This document shows positions 17,123-33,961 of a stretch of 64,000 bases of DNA, piece after piece. The stretch covers positions 25,095,628 to 25,159,627 of the forward strand of contig OZ037767.1 of the NCBI GenBank assembly GCA_964035545.1. The letters are read 5' to 3'. How positions within the stretch are numbered: position 1 is the stretch's first letter; the number at the start of each line of letters is the position of its first letter. The translations under genes and the position numbers were made by a program. The notes under the pieces are model-generated. The model had not been told where the DNA came from. It did not search any database and was given only the letters and a program-made list of their open reading frames with translations. The stretch comes from Bugula neritina (lineage: Eukaryota; Bryozoa; Gymnolaemata; Cheilostomatida; Bugulidae).

Positions 17123-18106
17123 CTCATGCCTCTGGTTAAAGAAAAGTTAGAATCAAAGTACAGTAAGTATATCATTCTCAGCAAAACTATGCAGAGTTTG
17201 ATTCTTTTGGAGTTATTCTCTCTGACTAAGTTTAGTTACCACTATGCTGTACTTGCATATGGCCTCCAAAGATAACCATGCGACATGTTTTTAAACTATA
17301 TAGCCAATTTTGCAATCAAATATATAATGATAACAAATTATCCACATTACTGAGTTATTGAACAGCATAAATTAGAAAAATGTATTTTGAAATTCATCTT
17401 GCTATATTGTGAAGGGTTTTATTGTTTTAACAATAAGTTGAGCTTTTGATCCCGGAGACAACTGGCTCTAAAAAATGGTAAAGATATTATAATAAAACAA
17501 GCTTTACTTGTGCCGGCAAGTAACTCTAGAGCACATAATTTCCTAACCATCAGCTGACCTATAATGTATGTCCATTTCAACTGAAATGTTTACTTCAATG
17601 TACGACTTAGACTTTGTCACTCACTGACATCATGAAGTATTTGTATTATAAGCTCAAGTAAAAGCTTCACACTTCTATATATGGTGTACAACAAAACACA
17701 GCTTGCTGGATATATTGCTTCAGAACAGTGGAGGTCATCAGTTATGTGCTGTTCTTAAAATGTAGCCTCCAATGTTGTTGCACAGCATTAATCTTGTCAC
17801 TTTCAGAATACTATTATTGCTTTAACTAACTTTTTGAGTTCACCTGCTCTTGGGTTAGACTACTCCTGTCTTAGCTGGCATTAAAGAAACAGCCTGAACT
17901 TGTTCAGAGTTGTCTTTCCACTGAGATGCTTATTCTTAGATACAAAGTTTGCAAAGTTTGCGGTAGCAAACTTAATTATTATAAATACTATGAGCAATAA
18001 ATTACTGTCTTGAAAAGTTCAAAGTAATTTTATTGCGAGAGTTGGTTATGAAAGAAAAACTGATGTTACAGACAACCACAGTAAAGTAACTAAGTAGACA
18101 TGCAAT

Positions 18107-19180
18107 TTACTCAATTTCAAAATCAATGATGGAAACATATGTAGGATCTGGTCCACTCAGAAATGTTAAAGTTAGTTTTCCATTCCTCACATTGGTGCAA
18201 ACCTTGGTGCTTTCATCTACAAGAGTCATACTATATGTATGTTGGCCATCAGTTGGAACTGAGCATCTGAGTATGCATGCGCCTTTCCACTACTCATGTG
18301 AGCCACGAAAAGTGATTGAGACATTTTTATAGCTTGAGTTCTGTAGTTATGTTAATATAATGTTGGTTTAGGGCAAGGGTTGGAATTCTTGTGTAAACAT
18401 AACATTTCTGCTACATTTCCATTCTAGAACACATCAACTTCTCTATTGCTGCATTTACTGATTTATATTTGCAACTTCAAACAGAACCCTACAACACAGG
18501 AATTTACTATTTCCTGTCTCATTTACCTTCATTTGAATTGCTGAGTTTAGCAATATTAAGTATTTGGCCATCATTTCCTTTTACAGTGTCGTCTAAGTAG
18601 GATACGAGAGAAGACGATAAAATGCACGCCTTGTTGCCACTGGTCCATGTAACCTGTGTGCAAAGTGGAACAAGAATATTGACATAACAGAAAGGGAGTT
18701 TAGTAATCGAGTTTACAGGTCAGTCGGTAGGTAAATAGAACAATGTAGATATTTAGATAGGTACCGGTAAGTATAAATAACTAGGTCATTAGAAAAGTAG
18801 GTCAGCTAGTGGGTAGGTAAGTATAAGAAGGTGGATAGTAAGTCCAATATGCAGAAATAAGAAACTAATATCAAGTGAAGAGCAAAACATGTCAATAAAT
18901 TGGATTTACATAGACTTACTTATACTTACTTAGACTTACTTAGACTTGCTATATATATTTACTTATTCTTACTTACGTCAAGTCCATCTTTGTCAAATGA
19001 AGGGTAATGCCACTCAATGGTTCCCTTCTTACAGCTCTGATCTATGACAGCAGTAGCCTTATCACCTTCCGTGCGCGCTGTCAGACGACATTTGTGACCA
19101 AAACCAACACCATCTAGCCAGGAGTACACCCCAGCATGGTAGAGACACAGCAGGGCTACTAACACGTGTTGGACAGCCAT
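18107..19180 (-). CDS. Orphan secreted four-cysteine protein (intact copy, 146 aa)
   Basis: Three minus-strand exons: 18977-19180, 18527-18653 and 18107-18216 (204+127+110 nt, phases 0 and 1). Donors are GTAAGT and GTAAAT; acceptors end CACACAG and CTTGTAG. Residues 1-20 form a signal peptide (MAVQHVLVALLCLYHAGVYS). The mature part has four cysteines, in GHKC, QSCKKG, ACIL and TKVC. The spacing and hydrophobic alternation suggest a small beta-sandwich, but no family is recognised. Exons 2 and 3 align with those of the gene at 26.7 kb: VTWTSG...CIL versus VSWAPG...CIL, and VC..(x)NGKLTLTF..FEI versus VC..NGEVKINF..FEI. That conservation supports both models. An AATAAA on this strand lies about 75 bases past the stop. 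Without the internal acceptor at 18217 the third exon would appear to contain a stop. Confidence 0.75.
18904..18976 (-). repeat. Donor-like GTAAGT tandem repeat at an exon boundary
   Basis: Immediately after the exon 1 donor of the secreted-protein gene, the minus strand repeats GTAAGT-containing units (AAGTCTAAGT type) several times. This gives a cluster of decoy 5' splice sites. Confidence 0.7.
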
Positions 19181-20501
<1,321 letters not shown>

Positions 20502-20773
20502 CGTGTTATTTTCTTACGTGCTACAACATTTGTATTGGTAAATTGATGTTATAGGTTATATTACAACGGCTTTATATGGCATTATATATAAATTTTAAGA
20601 GCTATCATTCAAGCATATCAACTATAATTTGCATTATTATACAGGGTTGGTAGCCCTACATAAATCCACCCCTTGCAGCACATTCAGCCTCTGTGAGTGC
20701 ATATAATTCAACTCATTGTCAATAGGCGTCATTCTACACAGTTTCTTCTATTGATACGCATCCAACACTCACC

Positions 20774-24425
<3,652 letters not shown>

Positions 24426-26704
24426 CTCAATCAATCTTACGGCACAGATTCTTCTTCAACTCAACTACAAAAAACACATATTGAAAAAACAAAATTTTTG
24501 ATTAATTAACCATACATAGTTTTTTCTTCTAATGCTCAAATTGCTAATATTCTAGAATGAATTTTTTTCCCTAAGCTAATCTAAAAACATGACTAACTTT
24601 ACAAAACTGTTATTTTTCAATGAGTTTCAGCAATCAAACTGTTTTTTAACTTAACAATTTAGAGTTGAAAAGTAGAAAATCATTGTTTTGTTCTCAGTGG
24701 AGTGAATTTATCTTAAGTGTTGCTCCAAGTGGTTACAAGTGTTGTTTTAAATAACTATAATTATGTACTTTTGAATTGAATATGAAAAAAACTTTGCCCC
24801 CACTGGGATTCAAACCCGAGACCTCTGGCAAGTGTGCTAAACATTACACCACGGGGTCTACTGGGTAAACTCATCACTACACTGATAATTTATTGGCACT
24901 ACCAATGTGACTCATCTCTCATTAAATGATTTAGTATGTAAATTTTTGCAACACAGAAAAATGCTTAAATTGAGAAACAAAGATTATTGAAAAAACATTT
25001 TTGTTAGTAAAATCTGTAGATTTGAAAAAAAATGTAACTCAAAACTAATAACTGCCAACAATAAAAAACCTCATAAGACACATCCTCTTGGTCCTAACTG
25101 TAAATGTACGTCACTGAATTAGAATACATTATATTCCATTTCAGTGATGTACATCACCTTTAAAAGTTCCAAATCATTTAAAATCTTTGCATGAAATTAT
25201 TGTTATTAAGGGCTTATTTTTTTATTTACATTTTGTGTAACATTCTTAAATTTTCTTCAATTTTTGAATTAATACTTTTTGTTTTCAATTAAATAATTTT
25301 GCACTTTGTAGCAGTTTTTGTCAAACAATAAAATGCCAATACACAATTAATCTTAAAACCAGATATTATATGTGCAAATAGAAAGTTTCTATTGCATTAA
25401 TACCACTTCTCAGATTCATTTACTTACAATCCATCAAATTGAAAATGCTTACTTTGATTACATTGTATACAGTGCGTGTTATAATAGTGATCATATGTGA
25501 GAGTTATGTGAATTGTTAGCCTATTATATTCGTAGTTGTCTTCTCTTGAAAGCATGCAACATTTGCATAGAAAGTGCTAGCATAAATCTAAGTTATTATT
25601 TAGCTCCCTGGAGGTGCCACGTAGCAGCAATATTAAAATAAAAATTTTGTAAAAAAAGTCAAGTAAAATAACTGTCATTTAAGAGCAAATTAAAAGGCAC
25701 CAGATTCAGAAGAGTATTCTAATATAAAATTGTATTGAATGCCATTTGGCTAAACTTTGTTCTGTTGTTTGATTTTTACAGTTATGGCAGCATAAAAATT
25801 ATTTCCGCAGAGAAAATAAACCACAATGTTTGACAAAAGGCAGTTGTGCTTCTAGAGTTGTTTTCTACAGCTGAAACCAATGCACTCATTTTGTTTTTTA
25901 GGCAAACTAAAACTTCGTCTCTCACCATGCTGGCAACTTATTTTAATTTTTATTTGCTGATATCACAAATAGACTAGACTCAGCCCCATGACCTGTGTCA
26001 AATATAAGCAGCACTCTAATCACTAGAACATAGCTGCTTACGTTGTATAGAAGTGCATTTAATTTATACCACTTTGTACTGCAAAAGTTATGCTGCACTG
26101 AAAAACCATAGCCAATATTTAGCAATCAACACCTAATAATTTGCAAGTAAAAAATATAATTGGTGAAAAATTTATGTGAGTTTATTTGTTTTTTAGTAGT
26201 ACTGACCTATATCTAAAAACCAAAATTAAACGGTGTTGTAAGTTATAGCAGTTGGTAAGAGAGGTGACCTAGTTGCCTATGTTTAATACGACATGTTGAT
26301 ATCAGAAGTTTGGCTATTCAACAAATTCCTTGTAGCAATTACTAAAGCTAGGTGAAAGTACTTTTGTAGTTGTGTTTTGTGACAGCAAGCCTGTTATTAT
26401 TGACTTATGTCGCCAGATATATACTGATGTTTAGATTACAAACAATAAAAGAAATCTGTGCTCAATTTCAGTAATGCTTAAAGTTGTCAAAAAACCTAAT
26501 TATGCTTATAATTAATTTGCAGTCAGTAAACTCGTTAGATACTTTAAGAAAGTAGGGAGCTTTTTAGACAGTATAGATGCAAGCTATTTATATGAGAAGA
26601 TAACTTTATATAATGTCATGCAGCTGCTAATTCTCAAGGCTGATAACTGGCATTAAATAACAGCATATATGCATGCTTTTAATATTTGACTTTAACTTGA
26701 TTAC
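24426..26704. other. Intergenic AT-rich stretch
   Basis: I see no coding exon apart from the tRNA-like element near 24.8 kb. A second weak tRNA-like head on the minus strand (VTTAGAG-type A box, GGTCATGGGGC) lies around 25975-26040 and is too diverged to call. Confidence 0.55.
24792..24862 (-). repeat. tRNA-like sequence lacking the anticodon arm
   Basis: On the minus strand: GACCCCGTGGTGTAATGTTTAGCAC (D-arm, A-box-like), then CTTGCCAGAGGTC and a T-arm TCGGGTTTGAATCCCA. About a dozen bases of anticodon stem-loop are missing compared with a normal tRNA. A SINE head or tRNA pseudogene of the same type as 53256-53325. Confidence 0.6.
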
Positions 26705-29123
26705 ATGAGGGAGAAAATGGTGAAAGTACTAGTTTTCCTTTTGTATATCTTCTTAGTTGCAGGAAAAGCTAGTAATGCTTTGGGTGTGACATCTCCTTCA
26801 GAGTGTACAGTTAATACTCTTTCAACTGGGCTCACTGTTACATTTGACAAAAGTAAAAACTGTACGCAAGGAATAATTGGCTAGTCGTATCCAGAGTGGA
26901 GAAAAACATTAAAGGTTGGAGTGTATATGTAACATTGTGAGAATGTAATAATTTATCCGTGTATAATGAAAGTTATGTATTATAAATGTACAAACTACCA
27001 ATGCTTACTTAACAGTGCAGCTCTCCTAGGCTATTTATAAAATGTATTAGTTAGTTTGCTCTCAGTATGCTTGCTTGCTTCCTTTTAAAGTGGTAAACAA
27101 TATTTTTCCCATTTGAATATCCGATTATCATTATAGCTGAGATTATTACAATAGCCATTATAGTTTGGAGTCATGCTACCATGCTATGGTGACTATAACA
27201 CGTATTACTTGCATTTATTAAACTTTTGGCTATATATACTGACCTACGAAAAAAAGCTTAAATTCATTTTTTTTAGAACTTTGAAAATATTCAGAAAATA
27301 TTTTTGTCTTATGTCTACAATTTAGGGTAAAAATTTTCAGTTTTTATTTGTTTTCCTGTAAAATTTTAAACTGGTATTGTGTATAAAAATACAGTTCACA
27401 CAATGTTTTAATTTTACAGGTAAGTTGGGCTCCTGGATACACAAAACCTTTCCAGGTATGTATCCTAAAGACTTCATCTGTTGACTTACTTACAGCAAGA
27501 CTTGCTGGAAGTCCTGACACAGAAATAGACCTTGACCCTATACATGCTGCAGGTAAGTGACATTCTGCTTCTTGGACCATATAGCAGCAGGGTCATAGCA
27601 ACAACAGTGTTGATTTTACTCTGGTCTATCACATATATAGTTACCCGATTTAGAATATCTATAATAGTGTAGGTGGAATTAATGCATAATAATAATAATT
27701 GACTTATGCAATGCCTATTGAAACTGTCGTTTATTTATTTTCAACTCCCACCTTGATAGTGTCATAATTAATAGTTTTTCATTCAAGACAAGGGAAAATA
27801 GCATTAACCCTTACGCGATCAATGGACCATATATGTCCCTCAAAGCGACACTATCCACAGATCAATGGACCATATATGGTCTTTTAGGTAAACAAACAAT
27901 AGCGCTTACTTTAAACTTCCAGTTTTCAACCGGACAGCCTAAAAGTTTTTGTAATTGATGCTGATAATACAGCTTGGTAATTTTTGGATAATTATAACCA
28001 TTAAATTTGATTAAATTAATAGCTACCAAGCCAGCTAGTTGCTTTTCAATTTAATCCTTAAATTTTAAAATTATCGGTAAATTTTAACGCTACTTTCATA
28101 TGCAAGAAACTGCTGTCAAGTTATAGAGAGCAAGTTTATTTTATTCAGATAACATTTAGAAAAACATCTAAATAAACAGAGATGTTAAAGTCACTATATT
28201 TTGAATCATATTAAAAATTAATTTCATCATTTTGAGTTTTCAATTTCAAAATGGCGGTTTTGAGAGGTCAAATTAAAATGACTGATTTTAGCTAGAATTA
28301 AGGTCTCCCGTCAGTTTAAGAAGTTTTTTTATAATAGAAAATACTCTTAAAATTATAATAACCAGTTTATTTAAGGCCAAAAGCGAGTGTAACTTTTAAT
28401 AATGAAATTGAAAGTTATGCAAAATTTGCTAGCAAAATTCGCGATAAACTCAAACGAGGCATAAAATTACGTAACTTCAAAGTTGATCGCGAAAGGGTTA
28501 ATGCTATTTGCTATATTTCAATCTAATAGTTCAAGTCTCACTTTAGAGAGTACACTGTACTTTCAAGGATTGGAGAAACTTAACGTAATGCCATATCAAT
28601 GACAGCACAGCTCTTCTTTGCTGTTGCTGAAATGTTTAGTGCCATTAGTTTTCGATATAGTTTATTATACATTCTATATTTTATTATATATTTATATATT
28701 TATATAATAATATATATTGTATTATATACTTATATACAATTTATTTTATATTTATATATGGTTGATGCATACAACATAAAGACACTCACTAAATATTTTA
28801 AGAAATGGATGAGTAAAAAGTGCTTTAAAAAGCTAAAAATTGAATGAATGCGGAATACTCAAGTTTATTGCTTCTAAGCCATTAACATTAGTTTTTCTTT
28901 AAATACAGTTTCACAATTATTATTCAAAGATTGCAAAACAAAGACTTAACACTAGCATTTTATTGGCAGTTTCTTTCAATTTAATCTGATGAGTATAAAC
29001 TTGTTTTTTGAAGATCCCACTGACGTCTGCATAGATTCAGATAATGGTGAAGTCAAAATTAACTTTGGTGGGACTGTGTGGACCTATATTCAGTTTGTTA
29101 ATTTTGAGATTCGGCATTCTTAA
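26705..29123 (+). pseudogene. Second copy of the orphan secreted protein, with an in-frame TAG
   Basis: Three exons: 26705-26914, 27420-27552 and 29014-29123 (210+133+110 nt). Phases 0 and 1 and the final exon length match the paralog at 18.1-19.2 kb. The N-terminus is a signal peptide (KVLVFLLYIFLVAGKASNA). Four cysteines keep the same order (SECTV, NCTQG, VCIL, DVCID). The only defect I see is TAG at 26882-26884 within GIIG-stop-SYPEW. The paralog has GTIEWHYPS there, so the stop sits at the tryptophan codon (TGG to TAG, one G-to-A change). Splice sites and both later exons remain open, so this is a young pseudogene, a polymorphic null allele, a readthrough case or a sequence error. A different start exon is also possible. 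Confidence 0.65.
27804..28501. mobile_element. Non-autonomous inverted-repeat element bounded by TTAA
   Basis: The left end TTAACCCTTACGCGATCAA and the right end TTGATCGCGAAAGGGTTAA are inverted copies. A second copy of ATCAATGGACCATATATG lies at 27860-27880. TTAA plus CCCT termini resemble piggyBac-type elements. However, the inverted match continues outward past TTAA (AAATAGCATTAA / TTAATGCTATTT), which a simple TTAA target duplication does not explain. No coding capacity. It lies in intron 2 of the secreted-protein pseudogene. Confidence 0.6.
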
Positions 29124-32100
29124 ATTTGTATTAAATATTATTTATATAGTTGGTGGTTTGGTCACCAATTACATATATCCAATAAAGGAATTCTCAATTT
29201 ACATTGTTGCCTTGCTTGCAATGTGTCTACTTCTGCTTCTATTACAATGTTATCTTGTATAACTTAACTAGTTTTTTATATTTTTTATCAGAGGTAATAT
29301 TAAGCCCATTTCAATAAGTAGCTAAATTGAAGTTTGTTAATAAAAAGTGGTTCTAAAAGCATTTTATTATAAATACTGCTAATATTTTGAAAAAAAACTT
29401 TGCAGCGGCCAGTTTTTTTAATTAAAGATCAACTATGTCTTTGCTATAACATACAAAACTACTGACTTTAACTGAAACACTTTAAATATGCCTTTCATGG
29501 GTGTTTAAGCCGATATATCTGCTTGAGAAATAAATTATTGAAAGACAGTGTTTGTGGAACACAACAAAGTTTGCCAAATTCAAATTCATTTTATTTGCCT
29601 ATTTACCCATTTAGTAATTTTCATCTACACTTGAAATTTTGCTCTTAAAAACAGTCGTGACTCTTATCAAAATATCAATAACTTTAAAAGACTGAAGTCA
29701 GAATTATTATTGCAAACTTTTGTACGCTTGCTGCTAAAAAGTTAATTTACATGTTTTTAACTTATACCATGGGAGTTTTACAATATCTTCTCATAATATT
29801 GAATACAAACTACTATACTTTACCCTACATATTCTATAGGAAAAGTTTTTCTGATATCTGTAAAGGGATGAGAAATAATATTAATGATTCATAAACACAA
29901 CAACTCCATTTTACTATACAGGAACTCAAATAGTATCTGGGGAGGAAACACACAATACATCTATTGGACACAACCGTCTGTACGCTGAAAACATAAATAA
30001 CATCAAAGTCAATATGACAGTCCCCTCTGACAATTTGGCTGCATATTGTATTGCGTGGGACTTGACAAATGTGTTTATATACTGAACTGGTCATAAATTT
30101 TGCAGCTGTTCGACTGGTCCCAGCAGAGAGCACAATGAAAGCTCACATAACTGTAATGTTTTGGCAGTGTTTTTGTACCTTTATTTACGGTGTTTACTTA
30201 ACTTTTGAATTAAATATGAACTAGTGAATTGAGCTTTATTTCGATGGCTAAAGATACACTTGATGCTTATTAGTCACAAGTTTTTGATACTAGAAAAGTC
30301 TCATTTTAAAAGGCATTCATTTGGCCAGTCTTATAAGGATGTTCAGAAACTTTTTTTCATAATGCTCTTTTTGTGTGGAATAATCTGACTCATGAAAATA
30401 ACCACCTACATCCTAGGTTTGTCAGACAGCCACTATTGCTGTTGGTACACTTGCAGTAGTAATGAGTTGAACTTTGACCTTGCATTAAAATAGTTACAAA
30501 AATTTGTGAGATTTTTTGATGAAATAAAGCAGCAATAAAAATGAATTTTAGTTTTAATTTAAAGCTTGTTAAGAGTTACTCAAAAATCAATTTTTTAGAA
30601 TTCGTGCATAAATTGTTGGATAGTGCTTCACCTGACGTTATCTCCTCTAAATAAATTACTCATCTTCTGGTCCCAAATACACACCTCAATCACATAATAT
30701 AGGTGCACTTTTTTCTAATGGTTGCCTACCAATAATCCTTTTAGCTAAAATCTACTATTTTAAAACAATGACTTTCTTTATATCAGCCGCAACTCAATCT
30801 TAACTCAATACATCAAATACTACAGCTTTGCATTCAAAATCACTTTTCCCTGGTAAACTATCAAGTTAACCTAAACCTAATATTCTAATTATCCAACCCA
30901 ATATAGGCGATCAACCTTTTGTGATTAGCTGCTCAACTTTAAGCTCCTTATTTCAAAATTAATTGTATATCAGACCATCTATTAGATGCAGAAGTGTACA
31001 TCATATACCAACTTCACACTATTTTACAAGTACAGCCCATCAGTCTAATTAAACTGACAAGGAGTTATCTCCCACACAAGTAGTGCAAATAAATGCTCAA
31101 AAATTTTTCTTTTGTTTCCGAAATTAGGTTTAGGAATGACTTGGCAGACTTTTTAATAAAAAATATTTATTTAAATTAATTCCATTCCCTTCCATGAAAC
31201 TTTTTGACATTGGCAACTTCAATGATATGAATTTAATTACAAAGGTTATCAATACAATGAGCTCTTCAATGTCTAACCTTTGCCAGTAATATTTGCTGTT
31301 GACCTCAATGGAATAACGTATTGCACTAATAGCATTGCACAAATAGTGTATATAATTATGTATGACGCAAATCAGTATATCTTAAGCAACATTGAAATAA
31401 AATATGTCTACTTTTCTATACTACAAAATACAATAACCTAGTTAATAGTATAGACAATATTACATTATACAGAATATGTACTGATAGTCACACAAAGAAA
31501 TTTAATAAACCTATAGAGTTAGAAATGTTGCGCTCCTAAATCCATTTAATGAGGACCATAATAAGCAAATGGCAATATTTTCAGGTTTAACTTTTAGAAA
31601 TGAAATCCCAGTTTGATACACTCAAGTTATAACTGACTACGCCAAGTGGCATAACGTTAGCAACATCAACTAAGACTATGTGTTTGAACTGTTATTACCT
31701 AGACTAAGATCAATATATACTTCTACCCTGAAGGAGCCCAGCTTTTCCTGCTGCCAAATGCGTAGTGGATATTTTCTCTCTAATTACCCTGCTATAATTA
31801 TTATCATTAGCTGCTAGTTGGAAATTCATTTGTATCGCATATGATGAATGATAAGAGTTATAAATATTCAATATTGATATAACTCTCAAAGAGATATAAA
31901 AAGCAAGACTAGATGGGTATTTGCCATGTGTTTCTACATGAAGCCCCTAGGCATGCCATCATGCATTAGCTAATTACTCCAACGTTCAGCTAATAAATCT
32001 AAAAATACATTATTTAGCTTAGTTAAATATAGTTATACAGACTAAAAGCTTAATTAGAGAAAAAACAATTATAGAAGCATTTTTATATTATATATAATTT

Positions 32101-32357
32101 ATGATAAACGTGAAACTGTTAACAGCATGTTTCATAATAGCATCTTTGTTATTTATTGTAAAATTATGAGTTTCGTGTTTGTTTTTTAATTGTTAACAAA
32201 TAAAAAAATAGTGAATAAACAAACTTATAGAAAAATTAGGGTTTCAACACAATAATATTTTTGTGCATATTAACAGAACTGTAAATTACTATAGAGCTAT
32301 AATTTGTATAAAAGTAAAAGGAGTGGAATAAAACATCAAGATTAGATATGAGCCACA
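29124..32357. other. Gene-poor AT-rich stretch
   Basis: No gene I can support. An open segment at 29922-30084 follows a good acceptor (ttactatacag) and contains N-glycosylation motifs (NTS, NMT). I could not connect it to a downstream donor or another exon. Confidence 0.5.
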
Positions 32358-32599
32358 AGGAGCAGCCATGGTCTAGGGGGTTAGAGCGTTTGCCTAGTAA
32401 ACACGAGGCCATGGGTTCGAGCCCGGACAAAGGCCGTTGGTGATGTTAGAAAAAGCATCCAGTCATAATTGCTCCTGTGCCTCACTTAAATAAATCCTTA
32501 GCCCGCTCTAACAAAAACCCTCTTCATCAGGGGTTTTCTCACAGAGATAGCAACTATAAACTTCCATGGTTGATTTGATATGATTAGATATGAGCCACA
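32340..32599 (+). mobile_element. tRNA-derived SINE, copy 3, with 18-bp target-site duplication
   Basis: The element occupies about 32358-32581. It is bounded by identical GATTAGATATGAGCCACA at 32340-32357 and 32582-32599, a perfect target-site duplication. Head: GGAGCAGCCATGGTCTAGGG with B box GGTTCGAGCCC. Core: GTTGGTGATGTTAGAAAAAG then CATCCAGTCATAATTGCTCC. Tail: CTTCATCAGGGG hairpin, CTATAAACTT, and TTGATTTGATAT. The head carries the polymerase III internal promoter. The clean duplication implies recent LINE-dependent insertion. Confidence 0.92.
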
Positions 32600-33179
32600 T
32601 CTTGCATCCAAAGATAAATATGTTTGTACTTTTCTATTATAAATTGTACAAACTGTGTTTTTCAAATACTGTAGTTTACAGGTTTCAGAGTCTGTCAAAA
32701 CGGAGAAAAATTTAGCCATGTCTGTCAAATTTTTTGTTTTGTAGAACGATCTAAAGACATTAATAATCTGAGTGGTAGTGTTTTAATTTATTTAAACCAC
32801 ATAATCAAGATAGCATATGCAGTTATTTCTTCCAAGGAGCTACTTTAGAATTTTACAGCATTTTTGCAAAATAGGTTATTGCTAAAACTGCGAAACCATA
32901 TAACTTTGGCATTATAGAAAGCACTGGTAACTAAACTGTTCTACGGAGTTGTAGAACAGTTTAGTTGAGTCGAGTCGATTGTATTTCTCTTGAAGTCTAC
33001 AAAAGCAATTCTAATATATATAAGCTAGGTTTGACAACACCAGTTTCAAAATAATTGCTATAGAGGATTTCAGAGCTGCCCAAAAATTATTGCGTTGTTA
33101 CAGATTCAGATCTTTTTCACTCTAGCTTAAATGTATTCTCTATACTTATACTGTACATCTATAATCTAATTGACTCATG

Positions 33180-33385
33180 TCTCTTATATATATTGCACCA
33201 TGTGTTTTAATATACTGTCCCATGTAACTTATATATTGTCCCATGTGCCTTATATATTGTCCTATATGTCTTATATAATGTCCTATATGTCTTATATACT
33301 GTCCTATGTGTGTTATATACTGTCCTATGTATGTTATATATTGTCCTATGTGTATTTTATATGCTCTCTCATGTGTCTTGTATAT
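33180..33385. repeat. 21-bp minisatellite (TTATATACTGTCCTATGTGTC-like)
   Basis: About ten imperfect 21-base units. Because the period is a multiple of three, both strands stay open (minus strand gives repeated GQYIRHI heptads). This looks like a repeat artefact rather than a gene. Confidence 0.85.
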
Positions 33386-33961
33386 ACTAATTAAAGCTTC
33401 TGTTACGCTGACCTTATAGTTGTCCATCTTCTCTCAAACTATGTAAACAAGTAAAACACCTTCTCCAAGTGCATATTGACCATATTCTCCATCACATAAA
33501 AAATAAAGCTCTAAATAATGTGGATGACGTAGAAAAACTGAATTCAAGTTATTTGGCTGTTTTATAAATTTTAATAAACAGAAACTTCTTATGTGAACTC
33601 TGCACACTACTATTCTTTGCTCGATTAATTTTCAACATCAAACTACAACACAATTATTGTACTCTAGTGTGATGAGATTCGCTTCTTGTCTTACCGTCAA
33701 TAGATTTTACGCCTTCATTTTCCATCAATTTATTTTCCGAAGCTAGAAATTTTAATAGATTTGAATTGATTTTTGCTTCTAATTAAGTTCAAGCATGCAG
33801 TTTGATAGTGGAGAATAGTTCTGGATAGCAACGGTGCCAGCAGCACTATAGTGTTAGAGTATCTCAGTTGTAGCACTCAATATTCATATAGCTCTCTAAG
33901 AGTTGCTTGAAGCTATACAGTTCTACAGGAAAATGTAAGCTTATACACTTATTTTTATTAC

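Larger units (their letters stand above)
12491..18106. other. Long intergenic stretch with no gene I can support
   Basis: AT-rich single-copy sequence. It contains the 14.17 kb minisatellite, and one possible terminal exon on the minus strand at 16936-17122 is described separately. I see no recognisable protein family. Confidence 0.55.

Noticed and set aside
18126-18332. 68-codon plus-strand frame
   Set aside because: It is antisense to the last exon of the secreted-protein gene on the minus strand.
29044-29262. 72-codon hydrophobic frame that looks like a membrane protein
   Set aside because: It overlaps in another frame the third exon of the secreted-protein paralog, which is supported by homology and splice phase. 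The hydrophobicity comes from T-rich DNA.
33146-33427. 93-codon frame with GQYIRHI heptads
   Set aside because: A 21-base minisatellite open on both strands, with no flanking exon or start context that suggests a gene.
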